From assembly GCF_000518785.1 (NCBI RefSeq), contig NZ_KI912495.1:411257-475256 (forward strand): a DNA stretch of 64,000 nt, in the 5' to 3' direction. Of the stretch, positions 45,071-54,419 are shown one piece after another (the first letter of the stretch is position 1; every line of letters begins with the position of its first letter). The notes below the pieces were generated by a model. The model was given only the letters and a program-made list of their open reading frames with translations. It had not been told where the DNA came from and did no database searches. The DNA comes from Paenirhizobium selenitireducens ATCC BAA-1503. Its GTDB lineage: Bacteria > Pseudomonadota > Alphaproteobacteria > Rhizobiales > Rhizobiaceae. Made by a program: the position numbers and the translations under genes.

Positions 45071-45355
45071 TTACGCGGTTTTGCAGGCCATGGGCCTGGA
45101 GGGTGCCGTTCGCGCATCCGTCTCCGGCGCAACCCCTTTGACGGTTGGCGATTGCTGTTCGGTGCAGGATGACTTCGGCGGCTTTGCCCCTGAACGCTCC
45201 GTTGCCGTAGGGCGGGACCTGACGAGCCGCGCCAGCCGCCGGAGCGGGCTTTCGCTGAAGCGCGCATAATAGGCTTCTTCGGCTCTTGCGCTCCGGTCCC
45301 GCGGTGTGCGCCCCTTGAGCGCCAGAAGAAACAACAATCCGTATTGTCCGTCCAT
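45071..45355 (-). CDS. Small hypothetical protein
   Basis: A 94-residue protein beginning MDGQYGLLFLLALKGRTPRD, with a strong GAGAGGAG site before the ATG at 45355. The first 50 residues look like folded protein (EEAYYARFSESPLRRLARLV), while the last 40 are polar and low-complexity. It is divergent from the LysR gene with about 90 bases between the two starts. I do not recognise it. It could be a LysR-controlled gene. Confidence 0.55.
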   Translation of the reverse strand: MDGQYGLLFLLALKGRTPRDRSARAEEAYYARFSESPLRRLARLVRSRPTATERSGAKPPKSSCTEQQSPTVKGVAPETDARTAPSRPMACKTA

Positions 45356-45444
45356 GATGGATCTCCTCTCTGGTGAGCCATCAAGGGATCTATACCTCCA
45401 GTTTCGACTGTTAAACGGGAAGAATTGCGCTATGTTTTTCAGCG

Positions 45445-46320
45445 ATGAAAAACGTTGCCTGGGACAATTATCAGATCTTCCTCGCCGTCGCCCGCCATGG
45501 CGGACTGACGGGCGCCTCGAATGCGACGGCGCTGAGCCCGGCCACGCTTGGCCGGCGCATGGTCGAATTCGAACGGGAGATCGGCCGGGAACTCTTCATC
45601 CGCAGCCAGACCGGTTATCGGCTGACGGGTGACGGCCGGCAATTGCTCGAGCATCTGGCCGAACTGGAAGCGGCGGCGCGCAAGGTGGAGACCTGGCGAC
45701 GCGGCGCAGCGGCGCGGGCGCTGGTGCGGATCGTCGCCGGCACCTGGAACGGCTGGCTGCTCACCGAGAATTTCGCCGCCATCTGCACGGAGCGCGACGA
45801 TTTTCGCATCGACCTGCACATCGCCGAGCAGCGCGCCAGCCTGGCCCACCGCGAGACCGACATCGGCATCCGCGCCTTCGAGCCCGAGGAGGCGAACCTT
45901 GCCGCCGTGATGGCGGGCGAGGTGGCCTATGCCGCCTATCGCACGCGCAACAGCGAGGATGTCGGTCCGGGCCGGTGGCTGGCGGTCGACGGCGAAAACG
46001 CCATCTCGGCCTATCTGCGCTGGCCGCACGAGAACCAGGCGGAAAACCTGGTCGTCACCGTCAACCGGCCGCGTTCGCTGCGTGATCTGACGCTGGCCGG
46101 CGCCGGCATTGCCGTCCTGCCCTGTTTCGTCGGCGACCTGGAGCCGAGGCTGGAGCGGGCAGGCGGGGAGATCGAGGCCTTGCGCCATCGCCAGTGGATC
46201 GTGATGAACAATGACGACCGGCACCGGCGGGAAATCCGCACCGTGGTCGAGCGGATGCGCAAGCTGATGAAGGCCCATGCCGATCTGTTTGCCGGCCGGC
46301 GGCCGAACCGCGGCGGTTGA
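45445..46320 (+). CDS. LysR-family transcriptional regulator
   Basis: A 291-residue LysR-type regulator. The N-terminal HTH runs over about residues 6-65 (YQIFLAVARHGGLTGASNAT, then LSPATLGRRMVEFEREIGRE, LFIRSQTGYRLTGDGRQLLE). The rest is the co-inducer-binding region, including LAGAGIAVLPCFVGDLEPRL. The opening WDNYQIFLAVARHG fits the group with a Trp-Asp start common in Rhizobiales. Its own target is unknown; the divergent small gene at 45071-45355 is the nearest candidate. Confidence 0.92.
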   Translation: MKNVAWDNYQIFLAVARHGGLTGASNATALSPATLGRRMVEFEREIGRELFIRSQTGYRLTGDGRQLLEHLAELEAAARKVETWRRGAAARALVRIVAGTWNGWLLTENFAAICTERDDFRIDLHIAEQRASLAHRETDIGIRAFEPEEANLAAVMAGEVAYAAYRTRNSEDVGPGRWLAVDGENAISAYLRWPHENQAENLVVTVNRPRSLRDLTLAGAGIAVLPCFVGDLEPRLERAGGEIEALRHRQWIVMNNDDRHRREIRTVVERMRKLMKAHADLFAGRRPNRGG

Positions 46321-46444
46321 GGGCGCACGGTCCGCAAAAACAAGAGATCCCGCGCAGCGATCGCGTGAAACTCCCCCCGAAGCCAGCGATCATTGCGCGG
46401 GAACCGACCCGGGGCTTTGACGCCCCGGATGGTCCTTGGATTTC

Positions 46445-46681
46445 TTACTTGCCCTGGGTCACGATGACCGGGATCAACAGGTCGCCCCAGTTGCCTTCGC
46501 CGCCGTGGTGGCGCGCCGAGCGGACGAGCTCGACGGATACGCCGGCATCAACAGCCTTCATGACGGACTGGTTGAGGCGATGCAGGTCATTGGCAACCAT
46601 GCGGATCATGGCCTGCTGGTCGGCAGTCATGGCGGAAGCCTGTTCTTCGGCGCGTTCCTTAACTCGGGTCTGCGGGGTCAT
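46445..46681 (-). CDS. Small conserved-looking protein downstream of aceA
   Basis: A 78-residue polar, helical protein (QQAMIRMVANDLHRLNQSVM, then KAVDAGVSVELVRSARHHGG and a hydrophobic end LLIPVIVTQGK). GAGGAGAAATGCC precedes the ATG. It lies on the same strand as aceA, 247 bases downstream, with a RIME-type repeat between. No family name is known to me. Confidence 0.6.
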   Translation of the reverse strand: MTPQTRVKERAEEQASAMTADQQAMIRMVANDLHRLNQSVMKAVDAGVSVELVRSARHHGGEGNWGDLLIPVIVTQGK

Positions 46682-46741
46682 GGCATTTCTCCTCTTATAT
46701 GCGGGGTTCTTGAAGTGTTGATCCAGGGGTATTCATAGTCT

Positions 46742-46892
46742 GCCCCTCATCCGGCTGCCGCCACCTTCTTCCCGCAGGCGGGGAGAAGGGACTTGCCGCG
46801 CCGGCGGCGGGGATAATCCTAGACGAGCTCCGGGCTTTGCCCGGGGCACGTCCCCTCTCCCCGCGAGCGGGGAGAGGGCTAGGGTGAGGGGC
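46742..46892. repeat. RIME-type palindromic intergenic element
   Basis: The element has inverted ends (GCCCCTCATCC-like at the left and GGTGAGGGGC at the right) and internal inverted repeats of the TTCCCGCAGGCGGGGAGAAG and CTCTCCCCGCGAGCGGGGAG type. This is the classic rhizobial intergenic mosaic element. It lies between aceA and the small downstream gene and could fold in the mRNA. Confidence 0.8.
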
Positions 46893-46928
46893 AAGGCCCC
46901 AACCGTTGAGGGCAGAGCCCTCGAAGGC

Positions 46929-48218
<1,290 letters not shown>

Positions 48219-48392
48219 AGCAAACTCCCTATTGCTCGGTTTTGCGAAGCTGCTGTGCTTGGTTCAACAGAAGTTCCGCTTTCGATGTGACTGGATTTAC
48301 AGCGCACTGCACAAAACGTCCAGATAAATGGAGAAAATGGCGTCCTGAAAGAGGTTAGCATGTCTTGTCTTTGACATTGGCGCGGTGTAAAT

Positions 48393-48445
48393 TTGTAAAG
48401 ATTGTAAATGTCGTTCGATGCCTAGCAATCGACCAAAGTTGTAAA
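48393..48445. promoter_or_regulatory. Three TTGTAAA repeats in the aceA-ScfR intergenic region
   Basis: TTGTAAA occurs at 48393-48399, 48402-48408 and 48439-48445, the first two nine bases apart. They lie just before the regulator start. RamB, the actinobacterial relative, recognises A/T-rich TTTGCAAA-like sites, so these repeats are candidate binding sites for autoregulation. This is inferred from repetition and place. Confidence 0.4.
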
Positions 48446-48457
48446 AGGTGTGTCACA

Positions 48458-49885
48458 ATGGCAGAAAACAAGATCTTTGCCGGCCCCAGGGTTCGCCGTA
48501 TCCGCAACGGCCTCGGTCTGACCCAGACGGCCATGGCCGAGGCGCTGGAGATCTCGCCGTCCTATCTCAACCTGATCGAGCGCAACCAGCGCCCGCTCAC
48601 CGTCCAGCTGCTGCTCAAGCTCGCCACGGTCTACAAGGTCGACCTCGACGAGCTGCAGGGCGAGGCGGGCGGCACGGCCGGCCAGCTGCGCGAGGTGTTC
48701 GGCGATCCGCTGCTCTCGGGCGAGGTGCCGGGCGACCAGGAGCTGATCGAGGTGGCGGAAGCCGCACCCAATGCCGCGGCGGGCGTCGTCAAGCTCTACC
48801 GCGCCTATCGCGAGCAGGCAGCAAGGCTGAGCGACCTCGCCGAGCTTCTGGCGCGCGAGGGTCATGAGACCTCCATTTCGGGCACGCGCCTGCCGATCGA
48901 CGAGGTGCGCGAGAAGCTGGAGCGACGGGCCAACTTCCATGCCCGCATCGAGGATGCGGCCGAAGCCTTCCATGCCTCGCTCGGCCTCTCTCCCGGCGAG
49001 GATCTGGCGCCGGCGCTGAAAGCCTGGCTTCGAACCAAGCACGGCATCGTCGTGCGCACGCTTCCGATCCACACCATGCCCAATCTTCGCCGCCGCTACG
49101 ACCGCCATTCGATGCGGCTTTTCCTGTCGGAGCGGCTGTCGCCCTTCGACCAGTTGCGCGAGGTGGCGATGGAGGCCGGCCTGCTGGCTTTCGGCGAGGA
49201 GATCGCCGCCGAGCTGGAGGGGCTGGCATTCTCGACCGGCGAGGCCAAGCGTCTCGGACGCTTCGAGCTGGCGCGTTATGCGGCTCATGCGGTCATCATG
49301 CCCTACGGCGCCTTCCTCTCGGCGGCTCAGCGCGCGCGCTATGATATCGACATGCTGCGCTCGCGCTTCAATGTATCCTACGAGCAGGCGGCCAACCGCC
49401 TGACCATGCTGCAGCGGCCGGGTGCTGCGGGCGTGCCGTTCTTCATGCTCGAGGTCGACAATGCCGGCCACCGTTTCCGCAAGGCGGGCGCGCAAGGCTT
49501 CCCCCAGGCTAAGTTCGGCGGCAGCTGTCCCAAGCTCAACATACATGCCGCCTTCGCCCAGCCGGGTCAGGTGCTGGTCGACGCGGTCGAGATGCCGGAC
49601 GGTACGGGCTTCCTCACCGTGTCGCGCACGCTCGACGGTCCGCAGGCCGGCTTCAACGAGCGGGTGAGGCGCACTGCGCTGCTCGTCGCCTGCGATATCG
49701 CCCACCGCGACGAGGTGGTCTACGGCCAGGTGGTGGCGGGTGGCACCTTCGCTCCGGTGGCCGTCGGAACCGCCTGCCGGCTGTGCGAAAGGCAGGGCTG
49801 TCTCGCCCGCGCCGAGCCGCCGGTGACGCGCCCGCTCGGCCTCGACGAGATGGTCACGGGGCTTTCCGCCTTCGATTTTCAATAG
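48458..49885 (+). CDS. ScfR/RamB-family transcriptional regulator of acyl-CoA metabolism
   Basis: A 475-residue regulator. The N-terminal XRE-type HTH covers about residues 6-65 (RVRRIRNGLGLTQTAMAEAL, EISPSYLNLIERNQRPLTVQ). The middle is an IrrE/DUF955-like region without its HExxH zinc motif. The C-terminal DUF2083-type domain has ACRLCERQGCLAR, which may bind a metal or act in acyl-CoA sensing. Such regulators control aceA or methylcitrate genes. I use ATG 48458 (after AAGGTG); the longer frame would add 31 odd residues. It is divergent from aceA. Confidence 0.88.
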   Translation: MAENKIFAGPRVRRIRNGLGLTQTAMAEALEISPSYLNLIERNQRPLTVQLLLKLATVYKVDLDELQGEAGGTAGQLREVFGDPLLSGEVPGDQELIEVAEAAPNAAAGVVKLYRAYREQAARLSDLAELLAREGHETSISGTRLPIDEVREKLERRANFHARIEDAAEAFHASLGLSPGEDLAPALKAWLRTKHGIVVRTLPIHTMPNLRRRYDRHSMRLFLSERLSPFDQLREVAMEAGLLAFGEEIAAELEGLAFSTGEAKRLGRFELARYAAHAVIMPYGAFLSAAQRARYDIDMLRSRFNVSYEQAANRLTMLQRPGAAGVPFFMLEVDNAGHRFRKAGAQGFPQAKFGGSCPKLNIHAAFAQPGQVLVDAVEMPDGTGFLTVSRTLDGPQAGFNERVRRTALLVACDIAHRDEVVYGQVVAGGTFAPVAVGTACRLCERQGCLARAEPPVTRPLGLDEMVTGLSAFDFQ

Positions 49886-50009
49886 GCCCGCGCCGTTTGC
49901 GACTGCGAAGATTACCCCTTGTGGCTCGTCGATTTCCTTTCTAGTCTGTTAAAAAAATGAGGGAATGGCTGAACGGGCGACAGGCTCGAAGGCTGGAACA
50001 GGAGAGAAA

Positions 50010-51110
50010 ATGAAGACCGATCTTATCCGCTTCTTGGCATCCGCCGCGATGGTCACGCTGGCAATGGCCTCGGCCGCCAAGGCAGAGGGCGTGGTGCACG
50101 TCTATAACTGGTCCGACTATATCGACGAGTCCGTGCTTGAGGACTTCACCAAGGAAACCGGCATCAAGGTCGTCTACGACGTATTCGATTCCAACGAGAT
50201 CCTGGAGACCAAGCTTCTCGCCGGCGGCTCCGGCTATGATGTCGTGGTGCCGACCGGTCCCTTCCTTTCCCGCCAGATCCAGGCCGGCGTGTTCCAGAAG
50301 CTCGACAAGTCCAAGCTGCCGAACCTCTCCAACATGTGGCCGGACATCATGGCGCGCCTGGCCAAGTACGACCCGGGCAACGAATACGCCGTCAATTACA
50401 TGTGGGGCACGACCGGCATCGGCTACAATGTCGCCAAGGTGAAGGCGGCGCTCGGCGACGACTTCAAGGTCGACAGCTGGGATGCGATCTTCAAGCCGGA
50501 GAACGCCGAAAAGCTGAAATCCTGCGGCATCAACATCCTTGATGCTTCCGACGAGACCTTCGCCATTTCGATGAACTACATCGGCAAGGATCCGGACAGC
50601 AAGGATACCGCCGATCTGGAAGCCGGCGGCGACGTCTACATGAAGATCCGCCCGTCGGTGAAAACCTTCAATTCCTCGTCCTACATCGACGATCTCGCCA
50701 ATGGCGACATCTGCGTGACGATCGGCTGGTCGGGCGACATCCTGCAGGCCAAGGCCCGCGCCGAGGAAGCCAAGAACGGCGTCGAGATCAATTACGTGAT
50801 CCCGAAGGAAGGCACCTATATGTGGTTCGACAACCTGGCGATCCCCGCCGACGCCAAGAACCTCGACGAAGCCCATGCCTTCATCAATTACCTGATGAAG
50901 CCGGAGGTCATCGCCAAGGCCTCGAACTACGTGCAGTACGCCAACGGCAACCTGGCTTCGCAGCCCATGCTCGACGAGGAAGTGTTCAAGAACCCGTCGG
51001 TCTATCCCGATGCCGAAACGGTCAAGAAGCTCTTCACCATCTCGCCCTACGGACCGAAGGAACAGCGCGTGTTGAACCGCGTGTGGACCCAGATCAAAAC
51101 CGGCAACTGA
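50010..51110 (+). CDS. potF: Polyamine-binding periplasmic protein (PotF type)
   Basis: A 366-residue solute-binding protein. The signal peptide covers about 1-25 (LASAAMVTLAMASAAKA). The mature start VVHVYNWSDYIDESVLEDFT is the PotD/PotF hallmark. Later motifs include NYMWGTTGIGYN and TIGWSGDILQA, with the Asp/Trp residues that hold the amine. It binds putrescine or spermidine. GGAGAG precedes ATG 50010. A hairpin follows its stop. Confidence 0.94.
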   Translation: MKTDLIRFLASAAMVTLAMASAAKAEGVVHVYNWSDYIDESVLEDFTKETGIKVVYDVFDSNEILETKLLAGGSGYDVVVPTGPFLSRQIQAGVFQKLDKSKLPNLSNMWPDIMARLAKYDPGNEYAVNYMWGTTGIGYNVAKVKAALGDDFKVDSWDAIFKPENAEKLKSCGINILDASDETFAISMNYIGKDPDSKDTADLEAGGDVYMKIRPSVKTFNSSSYIDDLANGDICVTIGWSGDILQAKARAEEAKNGVEINYVIPKEGTYMWFDNLAIPADAKNLDEAHAFINYLMKPEVIAKASNYVQYANGNLASQPMLDEEVFKNPSVYPDAETVKKLFTISPYGPKEQRVLNRVWTQIKTGN

Positions 51111-51125
51111 CCGGTTGAGTTGAAG

Positions 51126-51150
51126 CGGGCGCCATTGGCGCCCGTTTCTT
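51126..51150 (+). terminator. Attenuator-type hairpin between potF and potG
   Basis: CGGGCGCC at 51126-51133 pairs with GGCGCCCG at 51137-51144 around ATT, followed by TTTCTTT. It would stop part of the transcription after potF, so more binding protein than membrane parts is made. Confidence 0.75.
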
Positions 51151-51184
51151 TGAACTGCATTTCAATAGACATTTGGATCGGGCG

Positions 51185-52345
51185 ATGGCGAAATCTCTGG
51201 GACCGGTAAAACGCAAATTCTCTCCTTGGACCGATCCGGCATCGGTTCCCTTCATCCGGTTCGAGAACGTGACGAAGCGCTTCGGCGACTTCACCGCCGT
51301 CAAGGATCTCACCCTCGACATCTACGAGCGCGAGTTCTTCTCGCTGCTTGGACCTTCCGGCTGCGGCAAGACCACGCTGATGCGCATGCTGGCCGGTTTC
51401 GAGGAGCCGACCGAAGGCCGCATCCTGCTGCAGGGCAAGGATATTTCCGGCGTGCCGCCCTATCGCCGGCCGACCAATATGATGTTCCAGTCCTATGCGC
51501 TGTTCCCGCATATGACGGTGGCCAAGAACATCGCCTTCGGTCTGGAACAGGACAACATGCCGAAGGCGGAGATCGAGGCGCGCGTCGCCGAGATGCTGAA
51601 GCTCGTCAAGCTCGAGGAGTTCGCCAAGCGCAAGCCGAACCAGCTGTCCGGCGGCCAGCGTCAGCGCGTGGCGCTCGCCCGCTCGCTCGCCAAGCGGCCG
51701 AAGGTCCTTTTGCTCGACGAACCGCTCGGCGCGCTCGACCGCAAGCTGCGCGAAGAAACCCAGTTCGAGCTGATGGACATCCAGCAGACGCTTGGCACCA
51801 CCTTTCTCATCGTCACCCATGACCAGGAAGAGGCAATGACGGTCTCCGACCGCATCGCCGTCATGGACAAGGGCGTCATCATGCAAGTGGCGACGCCGGC
51901 GGAAATCTACGAGGCGCCGAACAGCCGCTATGTCGCCGACTTCATCGGCGACATCAATATCGTCGAGGGCAAGCTCGAATCGGTCAGGAAGGTCCCCGAA
52001 GGCGATCTGGCGACCGTGATTTGCGACAGCGGTTTCAAGGTGGTCGTCGACCAACCTTCGTGCAACGCCGATCCAGGTTCGGCGGTCGCCTTCGCCATCC
52101 GTCCGGAGAAGGTGCGGATTTCGGCAGACGCCCCGGTCGACAGCTCGGTCAATGCGCTGAGCGGCACGGTCTGGGACATCGGCTATCTCGGCGACTTCTC
52201 GGTCTTCATCGTCAAGCGCGACGACGGCTCGACCTTCCGCGCCGCCCAAGCCAATACCCATCGTCTGGTGGATCGCCCGATCACCGTGGACGACAAGGTA
52301 TGGCTCACCTGGCCGGTCGATGCCGGCCTCGTTCTGACCCGCTGA
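51185..52345 (+). CDS. potG: Polyamine ABC transporter ATP-binding protein PotG
   Basis: A 386-residue ATPase. Walker A is GPSGCGKTT, the signature is LSGGQRQR, Walker B is VLLLDEPLGALD and the switch is in IVTHDQEEAMTVSDRI. The C-terminal TOBE domain covers about residues 290-380. The N-terminal extension before FIRFENVTKRFGDF is typical of PotG. It is followed 11 bases later by potH. Confidence 0.95.
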   Translation: MAKSLGPVKRKFSPWTDPASVPFIRFENVTKRFGDFTAVKDLTLDIYEREFFSLLGPSGCGKTTLMRMLAGFEEPTEGRILLQGKDISGVPPYRRPTNMMFQSYALFPHMTVAKNIAFGLEQDNMPKAEIEARVAEMLKLVKLEEFAKRKPNQLSGGQRQRVALARSLAKRPKVLLLDEPLGALDRKLREETQFELMDIQQTLGTTFLIVTHDQEEAMTVSDRIAVMDKGVIMQVATPAEIYEAPNSRYVADFIGDINIVEGKLESVRKVPEGDLATVICDSGFKVVVDQPSCNADPGSAVAFAIRPEKVRISADAPVDSSVNALSGTVWDIGYLGDFSVFIVKRDDGSTFRAAQANTHRLVDRPITVDDKVWLTWPVDAGLVLTR

Positions 52346-52356
52346 GGAACGAGACG

Positions 52357-53268
52357 ATGAGCGATACCACGCTAGCCGCAACACCGACATCGTCCCCGGC
52401 CCGCTGGCTGGTGGTGCTCATACCCTATCTGTGGATGGTGCTGTTCTTCATGGCGCCGTTCTTCATCATCGTGAAGATCTCGCTGTCGGACACGGCGATC
52501 GCCATGCCGCCCTATGTGCCCGTCTTCGGCGGGCTGTCGGCGATCGGCAACTTCTTCTCGCAGCTCGACTTCGAGAACTACGTCTTCCTCACCGAAGACT
52601 CGCTCTACATGAACGCCTACCTGTCGTCGCTCAGGATCGCGGTGATCTCCACCTTCCTGCTGCTGCTGATCGGCTATCCGATCGCGCTGGCCATGGCGCG
52701 CGCGCCGCTGACCGTGCGCCCGACGCTGCTGATGCTGGTGATCCTGCCGTTCTGGACCTCGTTCCTGATCCGCGTCTATGCCTGGATCGGCATCCTGAAG
52801 CCTGAAGGCCTTCTGACCCTGCTGCTGCAGACGGTCGGGCTCTACGGTCCTGACGAGCAGGTGCAGATCTTCCGCACCGACACCGCCGTCTTCATCGGCA
52901 TCGTCTATTCCTACCTGCCCTTCATGGTGCTGCCGCTCTATTCGGCGCTGGAAAAGCTCGACGGCACGCTGCTCGAAGCGGCGAGCGATCTCGGCTGCCC
53001 GCCGTGGAAGGCCTTCTGGCGGATCACCTTCCCGCTGTCGATCCCCGGCGTGATCGCCGGCTCGATGATCTGCTTCATTCCGATCACCGGCGAATTCGTC
53101 ATTCCCGACCTGCTCGGCGGCGCCGAGACGCTGATGATCGGCAAGACGCTGTGGACCGAGTTCTTCGGCAACCGCGACTGGCCGCTCGCCTCGGCGGTGG
53201 CCGTGCTCTTGCTGCTGCTGCTGGTCGTGCCGATCGCCATCTTCCAGAACCAACAAGAAAAAGCCTGA
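52357..53268 (+). CDS. potH: Polyamine ABC transporter permease PotH
   Basis: A 303-residue permease with six membrane segments and the EAA loop GTLLEAASDLGCPPWKAFWR. The N-terminal PYLWMVLFFMAPFFIIVKIS is the usual PotH start. I use ATG 52357 (GAGGAACGAGACG before it); the longer frame runs back through potG. It is followed 13 bases later by potI. Confidence 0.95.
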   Translation: MSDTTLAATPTSSPARWLVVLIPYLWMVLFFMAPFFIIVKISLSDTAIAMPPYVPVFGGLSAIGNFFSQLDFENYVFLTEDSLYMNAYLSSLRIAVISTFLLLLIGYPIALAMARAPLTVRPTLLMLVILPFWTSFLIRVYAWIGILKPEGLLTLLLQTVGLYGPDEQVQIFRTDTAVFIGIVYSYLPFMVLPLYSALEKLDGTLLEAASDLGCPPWKAFWRITFPLSIPGVIAGSMICFIPITGEFVIPDLLGGAETLMIGKTLWTEFFGNRDWPLASAVAVLLLLLLVVPIAIFQNQQEKA

Positions 53269-53281
53269 GGGAGAGCGGCCG

Positions 53282-54097
53282 ATGAAACCCGGAAAATTCG
53301 ACGCGACCGTCCTCACCCTCGGCTTCGCCTTCCTCTACATCCCGATCATCATCCTGGTGATCTATTCTTTCAATGATTCCAAGCTGGTCACCGTCTGGGG
53401 CGGTTTCTCGCTGAAATGGTACGGCCAGATGTGGTCGAACGAGGGCCTGATGAGCGCCGCCTGGGTGACCGCTCGCGTCGGCCTGCTCAGCGCCACCTTC
53501 GGCACCGTGCTCGGTACGCTCGCCGCTTTGGCGCTGGTGCGCTATGGCCGCTTCCCCGGCCGTTTGCTGTTCTCCGGCATGGTCTATGCACCGCTCGTCA
53601 TGCCCGAGGTCATCACCGGCCTGTCGCTGCTGCTGCTGTTCGTGGCGCTCGGTATCGACCGCAGCCTGTTGACGGTCACGATCGCGCACACCACGTTCAC
53701 CATGTGCTACGTGGCGATCGTCGTGCAGTCGCGGCTGCTCACCTTCGACACCAGCCTCGAGGAGGCGGCGCTCGATCTCGGATGCCCGCCGGTCAAGACC
53801 TTCTTCAAGATCACCCTGCCGCTGATCCTGCCCGCGGTCGTGTCCGGCTGGATGCTCGCCTTCACCTTGTCGCTCGACGACCTGGTGATCTCCTCCTTCA
53901 CCACCGGTCCAGGTGCCACCACCCTGCCGATCAAGATCTACAGTCAGGTGCGGCTTGGCGTGACGCCTGAGATCAACGCGGTCTGCTCGATCCTGATCGG
54001 TCTGGTCACGCTCGGGGTCATCTTCGCCTCGATCACCACCAAGCGACGCGAATTGCAGCGCCAGCGTGACGAGCACGTGGCGGCCCAGGCTCCTTGA
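53282..54097 (+). CDS. potI: Polyamine ABC transporter permease PotI
   Basis: A 271-residue permease with six membrane segments (beginning LTLGFAFLYIPIIILVIYSF) and the EAA loop DTSLEEAALDLGCPPVKTFF. Its C-terminal KRRELQRQRD stretch is cytoplasmic. It completes the potFGHI operon. Confidence 0.95.
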   Translation: MKPGKFDATVLTLGFAFLYIPIIILVIYSFNDSKLVTVWGGFSLKWYGQMWSNEGLMSAAWVTARVGLLSATFGTVLGTLAALALVRYGRFPGRLLFSGMVYAPLVMPEVITGLSLLLLFVALGIDRSLLTVTIAHTTFTMCYVAIVVQSRLLTFDTSLEEAALDLGCPPVKTFFKITLPLILPAVVSGWMLAFTLSLDDLVISSFTTGPGATTLPIKIYSQVRLGVTPEINAVCSILIGLVTLGVIFASITTKRRELQRQRDEHVAAQAP

Positions 54098-54112
54098 GGG
54101 AACTCCCTGTCC

Positions 54113-54358
54113 TCAGCCGTCGTGCGGTGGCATCAGGATATAGGTAACAAGCCAGACCGGCAGCACGATCGTCGCGCCGAGCAGGATGCGCGGGCTCGCC
54201 CAGGCGCCTGCTGCCTGAAGACCGGTCCAGATCTGCTCCGGCGTCAGGCCGAGGAACAGCAGGATATTGTCCACGGTGATACCGAGCAGGCTGAGCAGGC
54301 TGCCGGCGAGCAGCGAGGCCAGGACGATCTTGATGAGACCCGTCAGAAATCGATGCAC
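54113..54358 (-). CDS. Small inner-membrane protein (DUF6460-like)
   Basis: An 81-residue protein with two hydrophobic segments (LIKIVLASLLAGSLLSLLGI and ILLGATIVLPVWLVTYILM) and the short loop LFLGLTPEQIWTGLQ between them. The pattern matches the small DUF6460-type proteins of Rhizobiales. I prefer GTG 54358, preceded by GGGGGG, which gives HRFLTGLIKI. A GTG at 54406 would add a 16-residue Arg-rich stretch. It lies downstream of the AsmA-like gene in reading direction, 61 bases after it. Confidence 0.6.
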   Translation of the reverse strand: MHRFLTGLIKIVLASLLAGSLLSLLGITVDNILLFLGLTPEQIWTGLQAAGAWASPRILLGATIVLPVWLVTYILMPPHDG

Positions 54359-54419
54359 CGCACGCCCCCCAGCTTGGGAACGAGGATCGTCGATCCTCCT
54401 CCCCACGGTTGATTCGCGC

